Assembly: GCF_000209165.1 (NCBI RefSeq) | Contig: NC_009068.1 | Coordinates: 3,410,001-3,474,000 of the forward strand | Reading direction: 5' to 3' | DNA: 64,000 bases | Source: Scheffersomyces stipitis CBS 6054 | Lineage: Eukaryota; Ascomycota; Pichiomycetes; Serinales; Debaryomycetaceae | Shown: positions 46,974-57,600 of the stretch, one piece after another | Layout of the letters: every line of letters starts with the position of its first letter | How positions within the stretch are numbered: the stretch's first letter is position 1 | Position numbers and translations under genes: made by a program | Notes under the pieces: model-generated | What the model was told of the DNA's origin: nothing | Seen by the model: only the letters and a program-made list of their open reading frames with translations | Databases searched by the model: none

Positions 46974-48425
46974 ATGAACACGAACACCGAAGAGCAGTTG
47001 TTGATAGGCTCTGTCGACCACGAAAATTATGATGCCATAACTAGACATCCATCGCGAAACGAGACTGGCTATATCATTACTCCGAAATCAGAACTCAAAT
47101 TCGTGTCTTCAGCCTCTGCCCCCCTTGTTGTAACTTTCTTTCTCCAGTACTTGTTGTCTGTGACGACTATCTATGCCTCGGGAAGATTGGGTGCCAAGGA
47201 GCTTGCTGCTGCCTCGTTGGCTGTTTGTACTTTCAATATCACAGGCTTAGCTGTATATCAGGGCATGGCCACCTCTTTAGATTCGTTTTGTTCCCAGGCT
47301 TATGGCTCTGGCAAGTTGACCAATGTAGGATTGTATTTCCAGCGTTGTTCCTTCATGATGTTGGCCATTACCATCTTCCCCTTAGGTTTCATCTGGTGGT
47401 TCTCTGGCTCCATCTTGAGCCTCGTGGTTCCAGACCAAGAATTGGTAGAAATGACTCAACTTTTCCTCAGAATCAACATCTTCGGCACCCCAGGTCTATT
47501 GCTCTTTGAAACTGGAAAAAGATTCTTGCAAGCGCAACATATCTACAACGCTGGAACTTATGTTCTTTTATTAGTCGCTCCTCTCAACTTGTTCTTGAAT
47601 TGGATTCTTGTATGGCATCCAATCTATGGTTTAGGGTTTATTGGCTTGCCCATCGCTGTTGGTATTGTATACTGGATCATTTCGTTGTTGATGTTAGGAT
47701 ACGTAGTTGTAGTTGACGGTAAGAAGTGTTGGGGAGGTCTTGAGATCGAAAAGGCATTTATCAACTGGCGTCCTATGCTCCAATTGGCCATCCCAGGCTT
47801 GATCATGGTTGAAGCCGAGTACTTAGCATTCGAAGTGTTGACAATATTGTCATCTTCATTCGGAACCGCTTCTCTTGCTGCTCAGTCCATTGGTGCCAAT
47901 GCGGGTTCCTTAGCTTTCCAATTGCCATTTGCTGTAGCCGTAGCCTTAAGCACCAGAATCGGCCATTTCATTGGTATGGAAGATGTAAAATCGGCCAGAA
48001 TAGTCACCAACTTGACAATTATATTTGCCACTTCCATTGCTGTATTGAATGCCTCGCTGATCTTCTTTGGTAGAAAGTGGTTGGCCACTTTGTTCACTGA
48101 CGACGACGATGTTCTTGAAATATCCACCGATATTCTCAGACTTGTAGCCATAAATCAGATAGGGGACGCCTACAATGTTATTGGTGCTGGTGTGCTTAGG
48201 GGTCAGGGAAGACAAAGAATTGGCTCCATTCTTAACATGATTTCTTACTATGTCATTGCTCTTCCTGTGGGCTACTATCTTGCCTTCCACGTGGGACTTG
48301 GCTTGCATGGCTTGTGGTTCGGCTTGATTGCTGGAGTTGCCACTTTGGCATTGGGAGAATTCATTTGCATTTACACGAGTGACTGGAACCGGATCCTAAT
48401 CGAGTCTAGAGACAGACACGACTAA
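46974..48425 (+). CDS. MATE-family multidrug/toxic-compound exporter, ERC1-like
   Basis: The 483-residue protein uses the ATG at 46974; the frame upstream begins at TTG. After about 45 cytosolic residues there are about 12 membrane helices in two MATE repeats. Family marks include ASGRLGAKELAAASLA, GMATSLDSFCSQAYGSG in repeat 1 and AQSIGANAGSLAFQLPFAVA in repeat 2, plus GAGVLRGQGRQRIGSI. Fungal members include Erc1, linked to ethionine resistance and S-adenosylmethionine accumulation. They exchange organic cations or anions for H+ or Na+, usually at the vacuole or plasma membrane. The exact substrate is not predictable. S. cerevisiae Erc1 is longer (581) because of its N-terminus. Confidence 0.88.
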   Translation: MNTNTEEQLLIGSVDHENYDAITRHPSRNETGYIITPKSELKFVSSASAPLVVTFFLQYLLSVTTIYASGRLGAKELAAASLAVCTFNITGLAVYQGMATSLDSFCSQAYGSGKLTNVGLYFQRCSFMMLAITIFPLGFIWWFSGSILSLVVPDQELVEMTQLFLRINIFGTPGLLLFETGKRFLQAQHIYNAGTYVLLLVAPLNLFLNWILVWHPIYGLGFIGLPIAVGIVYWIISLLMLGYVVVVDGKKCWGGLEIEKAFINWRPMLQLAIPGLIMVEAEYLAFEVLTILSSSFGTASLAAQSIGANAGSLAFQLPFAVAVALSTRIGHFIGMEDVKSARIVTNLTIIFATSIAVLNASLIFFGRKWLATLFTDDDDVLEISTDILRLVAINQIGDAYNVIGAGVLRGQGRQRIGSILNMISYYVIALPVGYYLAFHVGLGLHGLWFGLIAGVATLALGEFICIYTSDWNRILIESRDRHD

Positions 48426-48711
48426 TTGTAGCATAGCATAATTGATTATAGATGTATATATTTGATGAGCAAATACAATAATGAAGAAAGGCATTAATAC
48501 TTTATTTCCTTCCTAAACTTCTTTGGAAGCTCTGGATTTTGCACCCATTCCAGTCGTTGTATTGATACTTTTGTATGGTAGCGCTGTAGAGATTGCGAAA
48601 ATATTTTTTTAAATTTTTTTTGTAGAAGATCATCTCTACAAGAAAGCGCATATCGCACAGCATAGTCTTTCATATTCCAAACGGTTAAGAAGACGTACGG
48701 TCCACTAACAG

Positions 48712-50148
48712 ATGCCACCCAGAAGACGATTCGACAAGAAGAACGCGCAGACATTCCAGATCGTGCACAGAGCGCATGACGATTCTCGTTTCTATGATGA
48801 AGAGGCCTCTTCGCACGTTCTAGTATCTGCCCCAAGCAACAAGAATAAGGTTGTACCACATAATGAAGTCGGTGGCAAGAAAAAGATATATACAATTGCA
48901 GAGCTTGAGCAAAAACTTGATAAAGATGAGATTTCTGCCTTAAGAGAAAACGAAGGTCTTGCTGCTCAGTATGGGATCTTTTTCGATGATTCCAAGTACG
49001 ATTACATGCAACATTTGAAACCTATCGGCCAGGACAGAGACGCTGTTTTTATACAAGCCAATAGTGTGAAAAAGAACCAGTTGAAGGCAGCCAATGTTGA
49101 GGAATTGTTTAAGGGCCAGTTACCTTCAGATTCTAAGAGAAAAGTCACTACCGAGTTGAACCAGAGTATACCTGATGAATTGAAGGGGTTTAATCCAGAC
49201 ATGGATCCCAGATTGAGAGAGGTATTGGAGGCTTTGGAAGACGAAGCTTATATTACAGATGAAGAAGCTGAAGAAGATACAGTAGGAGGAGGAGAAGGAG
49301 AAGTAAAACATGCAGCAAAGGGAGGAGATGATATCTTTTCGCAGTTATTGCAATCTGGAGAAGTTGAGAACGAGGAAGAGTTTTATGGTTCTGACTACGA
49401 TGACTTTGAGGACGGCTATGATGAGTGGGATTTGGACAACTACGAAGATGAGTACAATGATAAATATGACCTGGACAACTACGAGGAAGCAGAGAACTTG
49501 TATAATGAAGGTGAAGCTCCAGTAGAACTAGCAGATTCTGACATCAAAGTGCCGAAAACGGGATGGCAGAGCGATTTCTGGAAGTTCAAGGCTGCCAGCA
49601 AAAACAAGGTTAACGAGTGGGATTCTGATGACGAGTTTGATGAAGGTGGCCAGGAGGAAGATGCATTGCAGGACGTGGAAGATGACGATATTGTAGGAGA
49701 ATTACCAACAAGTGACACATTCAAAAAGTCAGGTACTGCCAGGTCGAAGACCAAGATGAGAAAGAAGAAGGGTGCTATGACTGCTACTTCTTCATTTTCC
49801 ATGTCGTCTTCTGCTTTGTTTAGAACAGAAGGGTTGACTTTATTGGATGACAGATATGAGCAATTAGCCAAGAAGTTTGAAGACGAACCTGAAGAAAAGT
49901 TTGAGGAGTTTGACATGAGCAAAGAGAGAAACGATTTCGAAGACATGCTAGACGATTTCCTCGACAATTACGAGTTGGAGAGTGGAGGAAGAAAGGTTGT
50001 CAGAAAGGACGAAGAGAAGAAAAAGCTCCAGGAGGCAGCAGATTCTGTGTCTAAAGGGAAGGTTGCAGCCAGAAGAAAGAAGGAAAAGAATATCACCCGT
50101 AGTTCTTTGGATAATCTTGGTGGATCTTTAGCCAAATTGAACATATAG
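48712..50148 (+). CDS. LTV1: 40S ribosome biogenesis factor Ltv1
   Basis: Ltv1 assists late 40S maturation and export with Enp1 and uS3. The 478-residue protein opens with basic MPPRRRFDKKNAQTFQIVHR, the typical Ltv1 N-terminus. KYDYMQHLKPIGQDRDAVFI (about 101-120) is the diagnostic conserved block. Highly acidic segments follow (about 175-275, for example DEWDLDNYEDEYNDKYDLDN). The C-terminus is basic (RRKKEKNITRSSLDNLGG). The promoter has an A/T tract (ATATTTTTTTAAATTTTTTT at 48601-48620) resembling the RRPE element of ribosome-biogenesis genes. Confidence 0.93.
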   Translation: MPPRRRFDKKNAQTFQIVHRAHDDSRFYDEEASSHVLVSAPSNKNKVVPHNEVGGKKKIYTIAELEQKLDKDEISALRENEGLAAQYGIFFDDSKYDYMQHLKPIGQDRDAVFIQANSVKKNQLKAANVEELFKGQLPSDSKRKVTTELNQSIPDELKGFNPDMDPRLREVLEALEDEAYITDEEAEEDTVGGGEGEVKHAAKGGDDIFSQLLQSGEVENEEEFYGSDYDDFEDGYDEWDLDNYEDEYNDKYDLDNYEEAENLYNEGEAPVELADSDIKVPKTGWQSDFWKFKAASKNKVNEWDSDDEFDEGGQEEDALQDVEDDDIVGELPTSDTFKKSGTARSKTKMRKKKGAMTATSSFSMSSSALFRTEGLTLLDDRYEQLAKKFEDEPEEKFEEFDMSKERNDFEDMLDDFLDNYELESGGRKVVRKDEEKKKLQEAADSVSKGKVAARRKKEKNITRSSLDNLGGSLAKLNI

Positions 50149-50769
50149 ACATGAAGTCGCACGATCCCTAAAGACACTATAGAGGAGTGTGAACTTATGA
50201 AAAGAAGGAATAACTAATGTAAAAGGGATCCAATATCCGGACAGTGTATAGACATACTAATTGCACAATAATAGCCATCAAATAGATAATAGGCATACAC
50301 CATAATTCATGAACCATGTAGAAAAGATTAGAATTGCTTAACTGTGGATAGCCGGGTTTTGACTTGTCTGCAGTATACTCCTTTATGGTTTTTCAAAATT
50401 TTACCAAACAAGACTTCAAACAATTTTTTGCTGCTTAAAAAGCGAGCTGAAACGCCATACTTCTCTTTCTTTCCACAGAAGCCTATTACTAGGGCATATA
50501 TATCGTAATCTATCAGCACGCGCATCCATCTGACGAATCCCTCTCCTGTCGTGATTTGTTTTGATTTTTTTTTGTGCTGGTACGGATAATTTCTGGAAGT
50601 ATTTTTCCAGGCTCCTTTCTCATTGATACTCCATTAGAAAGTAACAAAAATACGGGTCTACTACCGGTTTTCCGTGGTACTCTTTGTTGTTGTATACTTT
50701 GGCTATTTAACCTATTGCTGTTTTTCATCCAGTCGCTGTCGGTGGCTACTGTTTTCTCCGAACGCCGCT
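50149..50769. other. LTV1-CK2 alpha intergenic region
   Basis: The 621-bp spacer has short A/T runs and a GTG-initiated extension of the kinase frame (from 50674) that would add a hydrophobic leader and is rejected. No gene is recognised. Confidence 0.45.
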
Positions 50770-51777
50770 ATGTCCGATCAACATCATGGTGTTACCTCGA
50801 TTTCTCGAGTGTACTCTGATGTCTTGCTGACCAAGCCACAGGCTTATTGGGACTATGACGACCTCAATATCAAGTGGAACTCACAAGACAACTATGAGAT
50901 CATCAAAAAGCTCGGGAGAGGAAAGTACTCTGAAGTCTTTCTCGGAATTGACTTGTCCAAGCAAGAGAAAGTCGTTATCAAGGTGTTGAAGCCAGTCAAA
51001 AGAAAGAAAATCAAGCGGGAAATTTCCATCTTGAAAAACTTGTTCAGTGGACCTAACATTGTAGCCTTGCTTGATGTTGTTCGTGAGCCGCAGCTGAAGA
51101 CTCCTGGACTCATTTTCGAACACATCAACAACGTAGACTTCAGAAGCTTATATCCCACCTTTGGTGATTACGATATACGGTACTATATGTATGAGTTGTT
51201 GAAGGCTCTTGACTACTCCCATTCTATGGGCATAATGCACCGAGACGTCAAGCCTCACAACGTCATGATTGACCACGATAAACGGTCTCTTAGACTCATT
51301 GACTGGGGTTTGGCAGAATACTACCATCCAGGTACTGAGTACAATGTGCGTGTTGCTTCTCGTTATTTCAAGGGCCCGGAGTTGTTGGTGGACTTTCGGT
51401 TGTACGACTACTCGCTTGATATGTGGTCGTACGGTTGTATGCTAGCATCGATGGTGTTCATGAAGGAACCGTTTTTCCATGGCAAGTCCAACACTGACCA
51501 GTTGGTGCAAATCGTGAGAGTTTTGGGCTCCAGCAGTCTCAACAAGTACCTAGCGAAGTACAACTTGACTTTGAGCGAGGAATATGAGGACATAGGCTAT
51601 TATAACCGAAGACCATGGGAACGCTTCATCAATGACAACAACCAGCATTTGCTTTCCAAAGAGTTCCTCGACTTCATCGACCAGTTGTTGAGATATGACC
51701 ACCAGGAGCGATTGACGGCCAAAGAAGCCATGGACCACCCGTACTTTGATCCTGTGAGGGCTGCCGAGGGTAACTAG
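50770..51777 (+). CDS. Casein kinase 2 catalytic (alpha) subunit
   Basis: This constitutive Ser/Thr kinase for acidic sites works with CKB1/2 regulatory subunits. The first ATG, at 50770, gives 335 residues. Features are: N-terminal [16 protein letters not shown], glycine loop [25 protein letters not shown] (catalytic Lys and the basic substrate-binding cluster), [12 protein letters not shown], the CK2-specific DWG in place of DFG, and the [14 protein letters not shown] activation segment. It ends in the [20 protein letters not shown] block. There is no Cka1-type insertion, so it may be the CKA2-type copy, but I cannot separate CKA1 from CKA2 with certainty. The CTG at 50827 sits where other CK2 proteins have Ser or Thr. 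Confidence 0.95.
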   Translation: MSDQHHGVTSISRVYSDVLLTKPQAYWDYDDLNIKWNSQDNYEIIKKLGRGKYSEVFLGIDLSKQEKVVIKVLKPVKRKKIKREISILKNLFSGPNIVALLDVVREPQLKTPGLIFEHINNVDFRSLYPTFGDYDIRYYMYELLKALDYSHSMGIMHRDVKPHNVMIDHDKRSLRLIDWGLAEYYHPGTEYNVRVASRYFKGPELLVDFRLYDYSLDMWSYGCMLASMVFMKEPFFHGKSNTDQLVQIVRVLGSSSLNKYLAKYNLTLSEEYEDIGYYNRRPWERFINDNNQHLLSKEFLDFIDQLLRYDHQERLTAKEAMDHPYFDPVRAAEGN

Positions 51778-52619
51778 GGTACGACGACGACATAGATCTA
51801 CGGTATTATATATAGTTCAGTTCTCGTAATATATTAGTAATGTGAAGAGTATTTATTTGTAATTGAAGCTTTTTAGAATTTACGAGAAGTAGAATCCGAG
51901 AATATAAAGGAAGAGTGAGTTAGGAAGAAAGTGCAGAATAGTGTTTGCTTTAGAGTAGTGACAGCTTCATTGAGTGTATTTGGTTTGAAAAATTACTAGA
52001 GGAAAAGTATATTAAACTATACAATAAGATTCATAGTCGGTGAACTGAAGACTTCCAATACCTCAAAGAATACAATGTTGGCTATAATCCTTGTCCAAAC
52101 ATCATTCATATGGCGTGTTATGGCATACCAATATCTTGACTGGGTGCAAATTTCCATTACAAGTATTACATTAGCTAGAAATATGGTGAAAAGTGAAAAA
52201 AAGTGAAAATAAATCTCATGATCTCCAAAAATAGATTTTACAGAAGTTTATCTTAAAATATTCACAACAATATCTCTCCTTCTTCGTGGTTCTGGCTAGA
52301 GCTTCTTCCCCACTATTTGGTTCATCCCCTACCATCACCATACTTTCATTTGACAGGAGTTGATATCTTCACGTGACAAGGTGATTCATTCACCTTCTTC
52401 GTTTGCTCGTGCGCTCTTATTAGCGACGTTCGCACCGCCAAAAAAGTACCAGAATCTTCCACGAGAAATAGTGAAAAATTCGGAGTATATATACCGAAAC
52501 AAGACCCTAGGGTTTCGTGGAAAACGAAATTCAGGTCCATTTACTTACAATCAGTTGATCCTTTTGCAGAGTTTCTTTCAATTCTAGTCTTACTTCTAGT
52601 GTATCTCAAGTTTGTTCAA
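51778..52619. promoter_or_regulatory. CK2-CPR6 spacer with E-box, heat-shock-like element and TATA for CPR6
   Basis: In the 842-bp spacer a GTGAAAA cluster lies at 52186-52210. TCACGTGA (52369-52376) is a Cbf1-type palindrome. GAATCTTCCACGAGAA (52452-52467) contains GAAnnTTC and a downstream GAA, a gapped heat-shock-element pattern. GTGAAAAAT lies at 52471-52479 and TATATATA at 52486-52493, 127 bp before the ATG. Heat induction is expected from the Cpr6/Hsp90 role. Confidence 0.5.
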
Positions 52620-53720
52620 ATGTCCAATCCCATCGTGTACTTCGATATCACTGCCAATGGTGTGGAGAAAGGCAGAGTAGTTTTTGAGCTCTTTTGCGAT
52701 GTAGTGCCCAAGACGGCAGAAAACTTCCGTGCTCTCTGTACGGGTGAAAAGGGTATCTCTGCACAGTCTGGCAAGCCTTTACACTACAAGGGTTCCATTT
52801 TCCACCGTGTTATCAAAGACTTTATGTGTCAAGGTGGAGACTTCACTCATGGATCAGGTATTGGCGGAGAATCGATCTATGGTGAGAAATTCGAAGACGA
52901 AAATTTTAAATTGATACACGATAAGCCTTTCTTGCTCTCAATGGCCAATGCCGGTCCAAACACGAACGGGTCCCAATTTTTCATCACTACAGTTCCTACC
53001 TCTCACTTAAACGGAAAACACGTTGTCTTTGGAAAGGTTATCCAAGGAAAGTCCATTGTTCGCCAGTTAGAAAGATGCGAAAAAGGCGCCAGTGACAAAC
53101 CTGTTGAAGACTGGATTATCGCCGATTGTGGAGAATTGGCTCCTGACTACGTGCCTGAGCCTTCTGGATCCGATGATGGCTTTGGTGATGTTTACGAAGA
53201 AGTGCTAGCAGACAACGACCAGATCGACGTGAATGATCCCAAGTCTGTTTTTGGAGCTGTTTCCACGTTGAAGGAGATTGGCACGAAGTTGTTGAAAGAA
53301 GGCAACTTGGAAAAGTCTTACGAAAAGTATAACAAGGCAGCCAATTTCTTGACGGAATATTTTCCGGACGACTTGTCTGAGGAAGACTTGTCTACATTGT
53401 ACAGTTTGAAGTCGTCGTTGTATTTGAATGCAGCCTTGGTAGCTCTCAAGTTGAAGGACGGAAAGAGAACAATTGCTGCTGCATCCAACGCGCTAGATGT
53501 TGAGAAAATTGACGACAAGTCGAGAGCAAAGGCTCTCTACCGTAAGGGCATGGGATTCTTACTTGCTAAGGACGAAGAAGCTGCCCGGATAGCCTTGGAA
53601 GATGCCCTCGAGCTTCAGCCTCAAGACGCTGCCATATTGAAAGGATTACAGGATGTCAAGCACAGTATCAAAGTTCGTCGTGACAAGCAGAAAAAGGCCA
53701 TGTCCAAATTTTTCCAATAG
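52620..53720 (+). CDS. CPR6: Cyclophilin-40 peptidyl-prolyl isomerase, Hsp90 co-chaperone
   Basis: The start is the ATG at 52620 (366 residues); a GTG seven codons upstream is ignored. The cyclophilin domain (about 1-170) has the active-site stretch [20 protein letters not shown], then [16 protein letters not shown] and [10 protein letters not shown]. The divergent-loop insert [13 protein letters not shown] is typical of CyP40. Three TPR motifs (about 215-350) form the carboxylate clamp for the Hsp90 C-terminal [20 protein letters not shown] and [11 protein letters not shown] are visible. S. cerevisiae Cpr6 is 371 residues. Cpr7 is the alternative, but the intact active site favours Cpr6. Confidence 0.93.
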   Translation: MSNPIVYFDITANGVEKGRVVFELFCDVVPKTAENFRALCTGEKGISAQSGKPLHYKGSIFHRVIKDFMCQGGDFTHGSGIGGESIYGEKFEDENFKLIHDKPFLLSMANAGPNTNGSQFFITTVPTSHLNGKHVVFGKVIQGKSIVRQLERCEKGASDKPVEDWIIADCGELAPDYVPEPSGSDDGFGDVYEEVLADNDQIDVNDPKSVFGAVSTLKEIGTKLLKEGNLEKSYEKYNKAANFLTEYFPDDLSEEDLSTLYSLKSSLYLNAALVALKLKDGKRTIAAASNALDVEKIDDKSRAKALYRKGMGFLLAKDEEAARIALEDALELQPQDAAILKGLQDVKHSIKVRRDKQKKAMSKFFQ

Positions 53721-54673
53721 GAATAGATAAAATACATGTAATATAGAAAGAGAGTGTAGATTAATTACAGATACAAAGAAAATAGCATTAGGCTATGGTC
53801 GGATTGCTATTAAAACAAGATCATAAAGACAAAGAATACCGCATGCTTCATACTTGGACAGATATGTCTTACAATTTAATCTGTTACTATACTTAAGTAA
53901 GGCGATTCCGTATCTCCTCTGTAGCAGAGTGAAAAATCTAGCTATGAAAAGCTCAGCATTCTCTACTCAGAGATCTCACATAGCCACTGCCCCTTACATT
54001 TCGCCTATGTACTTTAACTGGAAATCCAGATTACACTGCTTCCCCGATCCCATCCGACTACAGTGCACTCATTCCAAGCGTAAGATTAGTCCCTAGCCAT
54101 TGTGCAATCATCCTCAGAGCTTAGTCCCCAGATCTCATGTCTCACTATTGCAGACTGATAATTACGCCTAGTCCCCAGCTTCTACCCGTAAATGCTGTAC
54201 TGAATTTTTCGCTCTTTTTTTCCACCGCCGCCCACTGAAAAATCAACTGTCAAAACAGTGTCACACAATTCAGTACTCTACCGTTTCTTCAGGTTTGTTT
54301 AATCCATCAACTCTTGCTGTCGTTGTTGTTATCAGATCACATCTCAGGTAGTGGCACACCTATTGTAGACCGCGTGACAAGTTACCAAGACTTCCCAGCA
54401 TAGATACACGGAGATCCATATCCACATTTTTTGTATTTCTAAGTCGTTTCTGATAATCTTTCCAAAAGACGGACACTCATTTGTTTGACTGCGTCCCAGA
54501 TCTTCCCATCGTCCAGTAAGCTTACTGTTGATATTGCAACTCAGTCGTTGAAGAATCATCAAAACATTCCATTTATACACTTTTTGTTATTAATTTCATT
54601 TTCGATTTTGTTTTCATCTATTTCTTTCTTATAAATTCCATCATAAAATCACATAAAAATTCATCACAACGCC
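53721..54673. other. CPR6-RPO21 intergenic region
   Basis: The 953-bp spacer has no convincing gene; the longest frames are about 80 codons. The 300 bp before RPO21 are pyrimidine-rich on the plus strand (for example TTTTTTTCCACCGCCGCCC near 54214-54234), as in many yeast promoters. No tRNA or snRNA signal was recognised. Confidence 0.45.
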
Positions 54674-57600
54674 ATGAGTCGCCAGTTCCCTTACTCAAGC
54701 GCTCCACTCCGTTCCGTCAAGGAAGTTCAGTTCGGCTTGTTGTCGCCAGAAGAAGTGCGTGCCATTTCCGTAGCCAAGATTGAATACCCCGAGACCATGG
54801 ACCAGACCACCAAGACTCCTAGAGAAGGTGGTTTGAACGATCCTCGTTTAGGTTCAATCGACAGAAACTTTAGATGTCAGACCTGTGGCGAGGATATGGC
54901 CGAATGTCCGGGCCATTTCGGTCACATTGAGTTGGCCAAGCCGGTGTTCCACATTGGGTTCATCGCCAAAATCAAGAAGGTATGTGAGTGTGTATGTATG
55001 CACTGCGGAAAGTTGTTGCTCGATGAAAACAACCCCGCCATGGCTCAAGCTATCAAAATAAGAGACCCCAAGAAGAGGTTCAACGCCGTCTGGCAGTTGT
55101 GTAAGGCTAAAATGGTTTGTGAAACCGATATCATAGAAGAGGGAGCTACTGAAACCACAACCAGAGGTGGTTGTGGTCATACTCAGCCCACCATTCGTAG
55201 AGATGGGTTGAAGTTATGGGGTACCTGGAGACATAACAAGAATTTTGAAGAAAACGAACAGCCTGAACGTAGATTGTTGACTCCTTCAGAGATCTTGAAT
55301 GTTCTTAAACATATAAGCTCCTTGGACTGTTTGAGACTTGGCTTCAACGAGGACTATGCCAGACCAGAGTGGATGTTGATCACAGTTTTGCCTGTGCCTC
55401 CTCCACCTGTCAGACCTTCGATTGCTTTCAACGACACTGCCAGGGGGGAAGATGATTTAACTTTCAAGTTGGCCGATGTTTTGAAAGCTAACATCAATGT
55501 GCAAAGGTTGGAAATGGACGGCTCTCCTCAGCATGTGATCTCTGAGTTCGAGGCTTTGTTGCAATTCCACGTAGCCACATATATGGATAACGATATTGCT
55601 GGCCAGCCCCAGGCTCTCCAGAAGACAGGTCGTCCTATCAAATCTATTAGAGCAAGATTAAAGGGTAAGGAAGGTAGATTGAGAGGTAACTTGATGGGTA
55701 AGCGTGTCGACTTTTCCGCTCGTACCGTTATTTCGGGTGATCCAAATCTTGATTTAGACCAGGTTGGAGTACCAATTTCCATCGCTCGAACATTGTCGTA
55801 CCCTGAGGTTGTCACCCCATACAATATTCATAGATTGACTGAGTACGTCAGAAACGGTCCAAACGAACATCCTGGTGCCAAGTACGTTATCAGAGACACC
55901 GGTGATCGTATCGACTTGCGTTATAACAAGAGAGCTGGTGACATTGCATTACAATACGGCTGGAAGGTTGAACGTCACTTGATGGACAATGACCCTGTGT
56001 TGTTCAACCGTCAACCCTCCTTGCACAAGATGTCCATGATGGCCCACAGAGTTAAAGTTATGCCATATTCCACATTTAGATTGAATTTGTCAGTCACATC
56101 GCCATATAACGCCGATTTTGATGGTGATGAAATGAACTTGCATGTACCTCAATCTCCAGAGACTAGAGCTGAATTGTCGGAAATTTGCGCTGTACCTCTT
56201 CAAATTGTTTCTCCACAATCGAATAAGCCAGTTATGGGTATTGTGCAAGATACGTTGTGTGGTATTCGTAAGATGACCTTGCGTGACAACTTCATTGATT
56301 ACGACCAAGTTATGAATATGTTATACTGGATTCCGAACTGGGACGGTGTGATTCCTCCTCCAGCTATTGCTAAGCCCAAACCATTGTGGACCGGTAAGCA
56401 GTTGTTGTCTATGGCCATTCCAAAGGGTATACACTTGCAAAGATTTGATGGGGGAAAAGATTTGTTAAGTCCCAAGGACACCGGTATGTTGATTGTAGAT
56501 GGTGAGATCATGTTTGGAGTTGTCGATAAGAAGACGGTTGGTGCCACAGGTGGTGGTTTAATTCACACTGTTATGAGAGAAAAAGGCCCTCGTGTGTGTG
56601 CTCAGCTTTTCAGCTCTATTCAAAAGGTGACCAACTACTGGTTATTACATAATGGTTTCTCTATCGGTATTGGTGATACCATTGCTGATGTAAGTACCAT
56701 GAAAGATATCACTTCAACCATTAGTGAGGCCAAAATCAAGGTGCAGGAAATCATCTTGGACGCACAACTGAACAAGTTGGAACCTGAACCAGGTATGACA
56801 TTAAGAGAATCGTTCGAACATAACGTTTCTCGTGTCCTTAATCAAGCTCGTGATACCGCTGGTCGTTCCGCAGAAATGAATTTAAAGGACTTAAATAACG
56901 TCAAGCAGATGGTGGTTTCAGGTTCCAAGGGTTCTTTCATTAATATCTCGCAAATGTCTGCATGTGTGGGTCAACAGATTGTAGAAGGGAAGAGAATTCC
57001 CTTTGGTTTTTCTGATCGTACCTTGCCTCATTTCACAAAGGATGATTACTCTCCCGAGTCGAAGGGTTTTGTTGAAAATTCTTACTTGAGAGGGTTGACT
57101 CCTCAAGAATTCTTCTTCCACGCCATGGCTGGTAGAGAAGGTCTTATCGATACTGCCGTCAAAACTGCCGAAACTGGTTATATTCAACGTCGTTTGGTGA
57201 AAGCTTTGGAGGATATCATGGTCCATTACGATGGTACAACCAGAAACTCCTTGGGTGATATCATTCAATTCGTCTATGGTGAAGACGGTATCGATGGTAC
57301 CCAAGTTGAGAAGCAATCTGTTGATACTATTCCAGGATCCAACGATAGTTTCGAACGTCGTTTCAGAATCGACGTCTTGGACTCTTCAAAATCCATTCCA
57401 GAATCATTGTTAGAATCCGGCAAGGAAATTAAGGGTGATGTCAAGTTACAGAAGGTTTTGGACGAAGAGTACAAACAGCTCTTGGATGACCGTAAGTACT
57501 TAAGAGAAGTCTGTTTCCCTAATGGTGACTTCTCATGGCCATTACCAGTGAATTTGCGTCGTATTATTCAGAATGCTCAACAGATTTTCCACAATGGTCG

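Noticed and set aside
50674..50769. Upstream extension of the CK2 alpha frame
   Set aside because: It begins at GTG and adds a hydrophobic leader unlike any CK2 alpha. The first ATG at 50770 gives the usual N-terminus.
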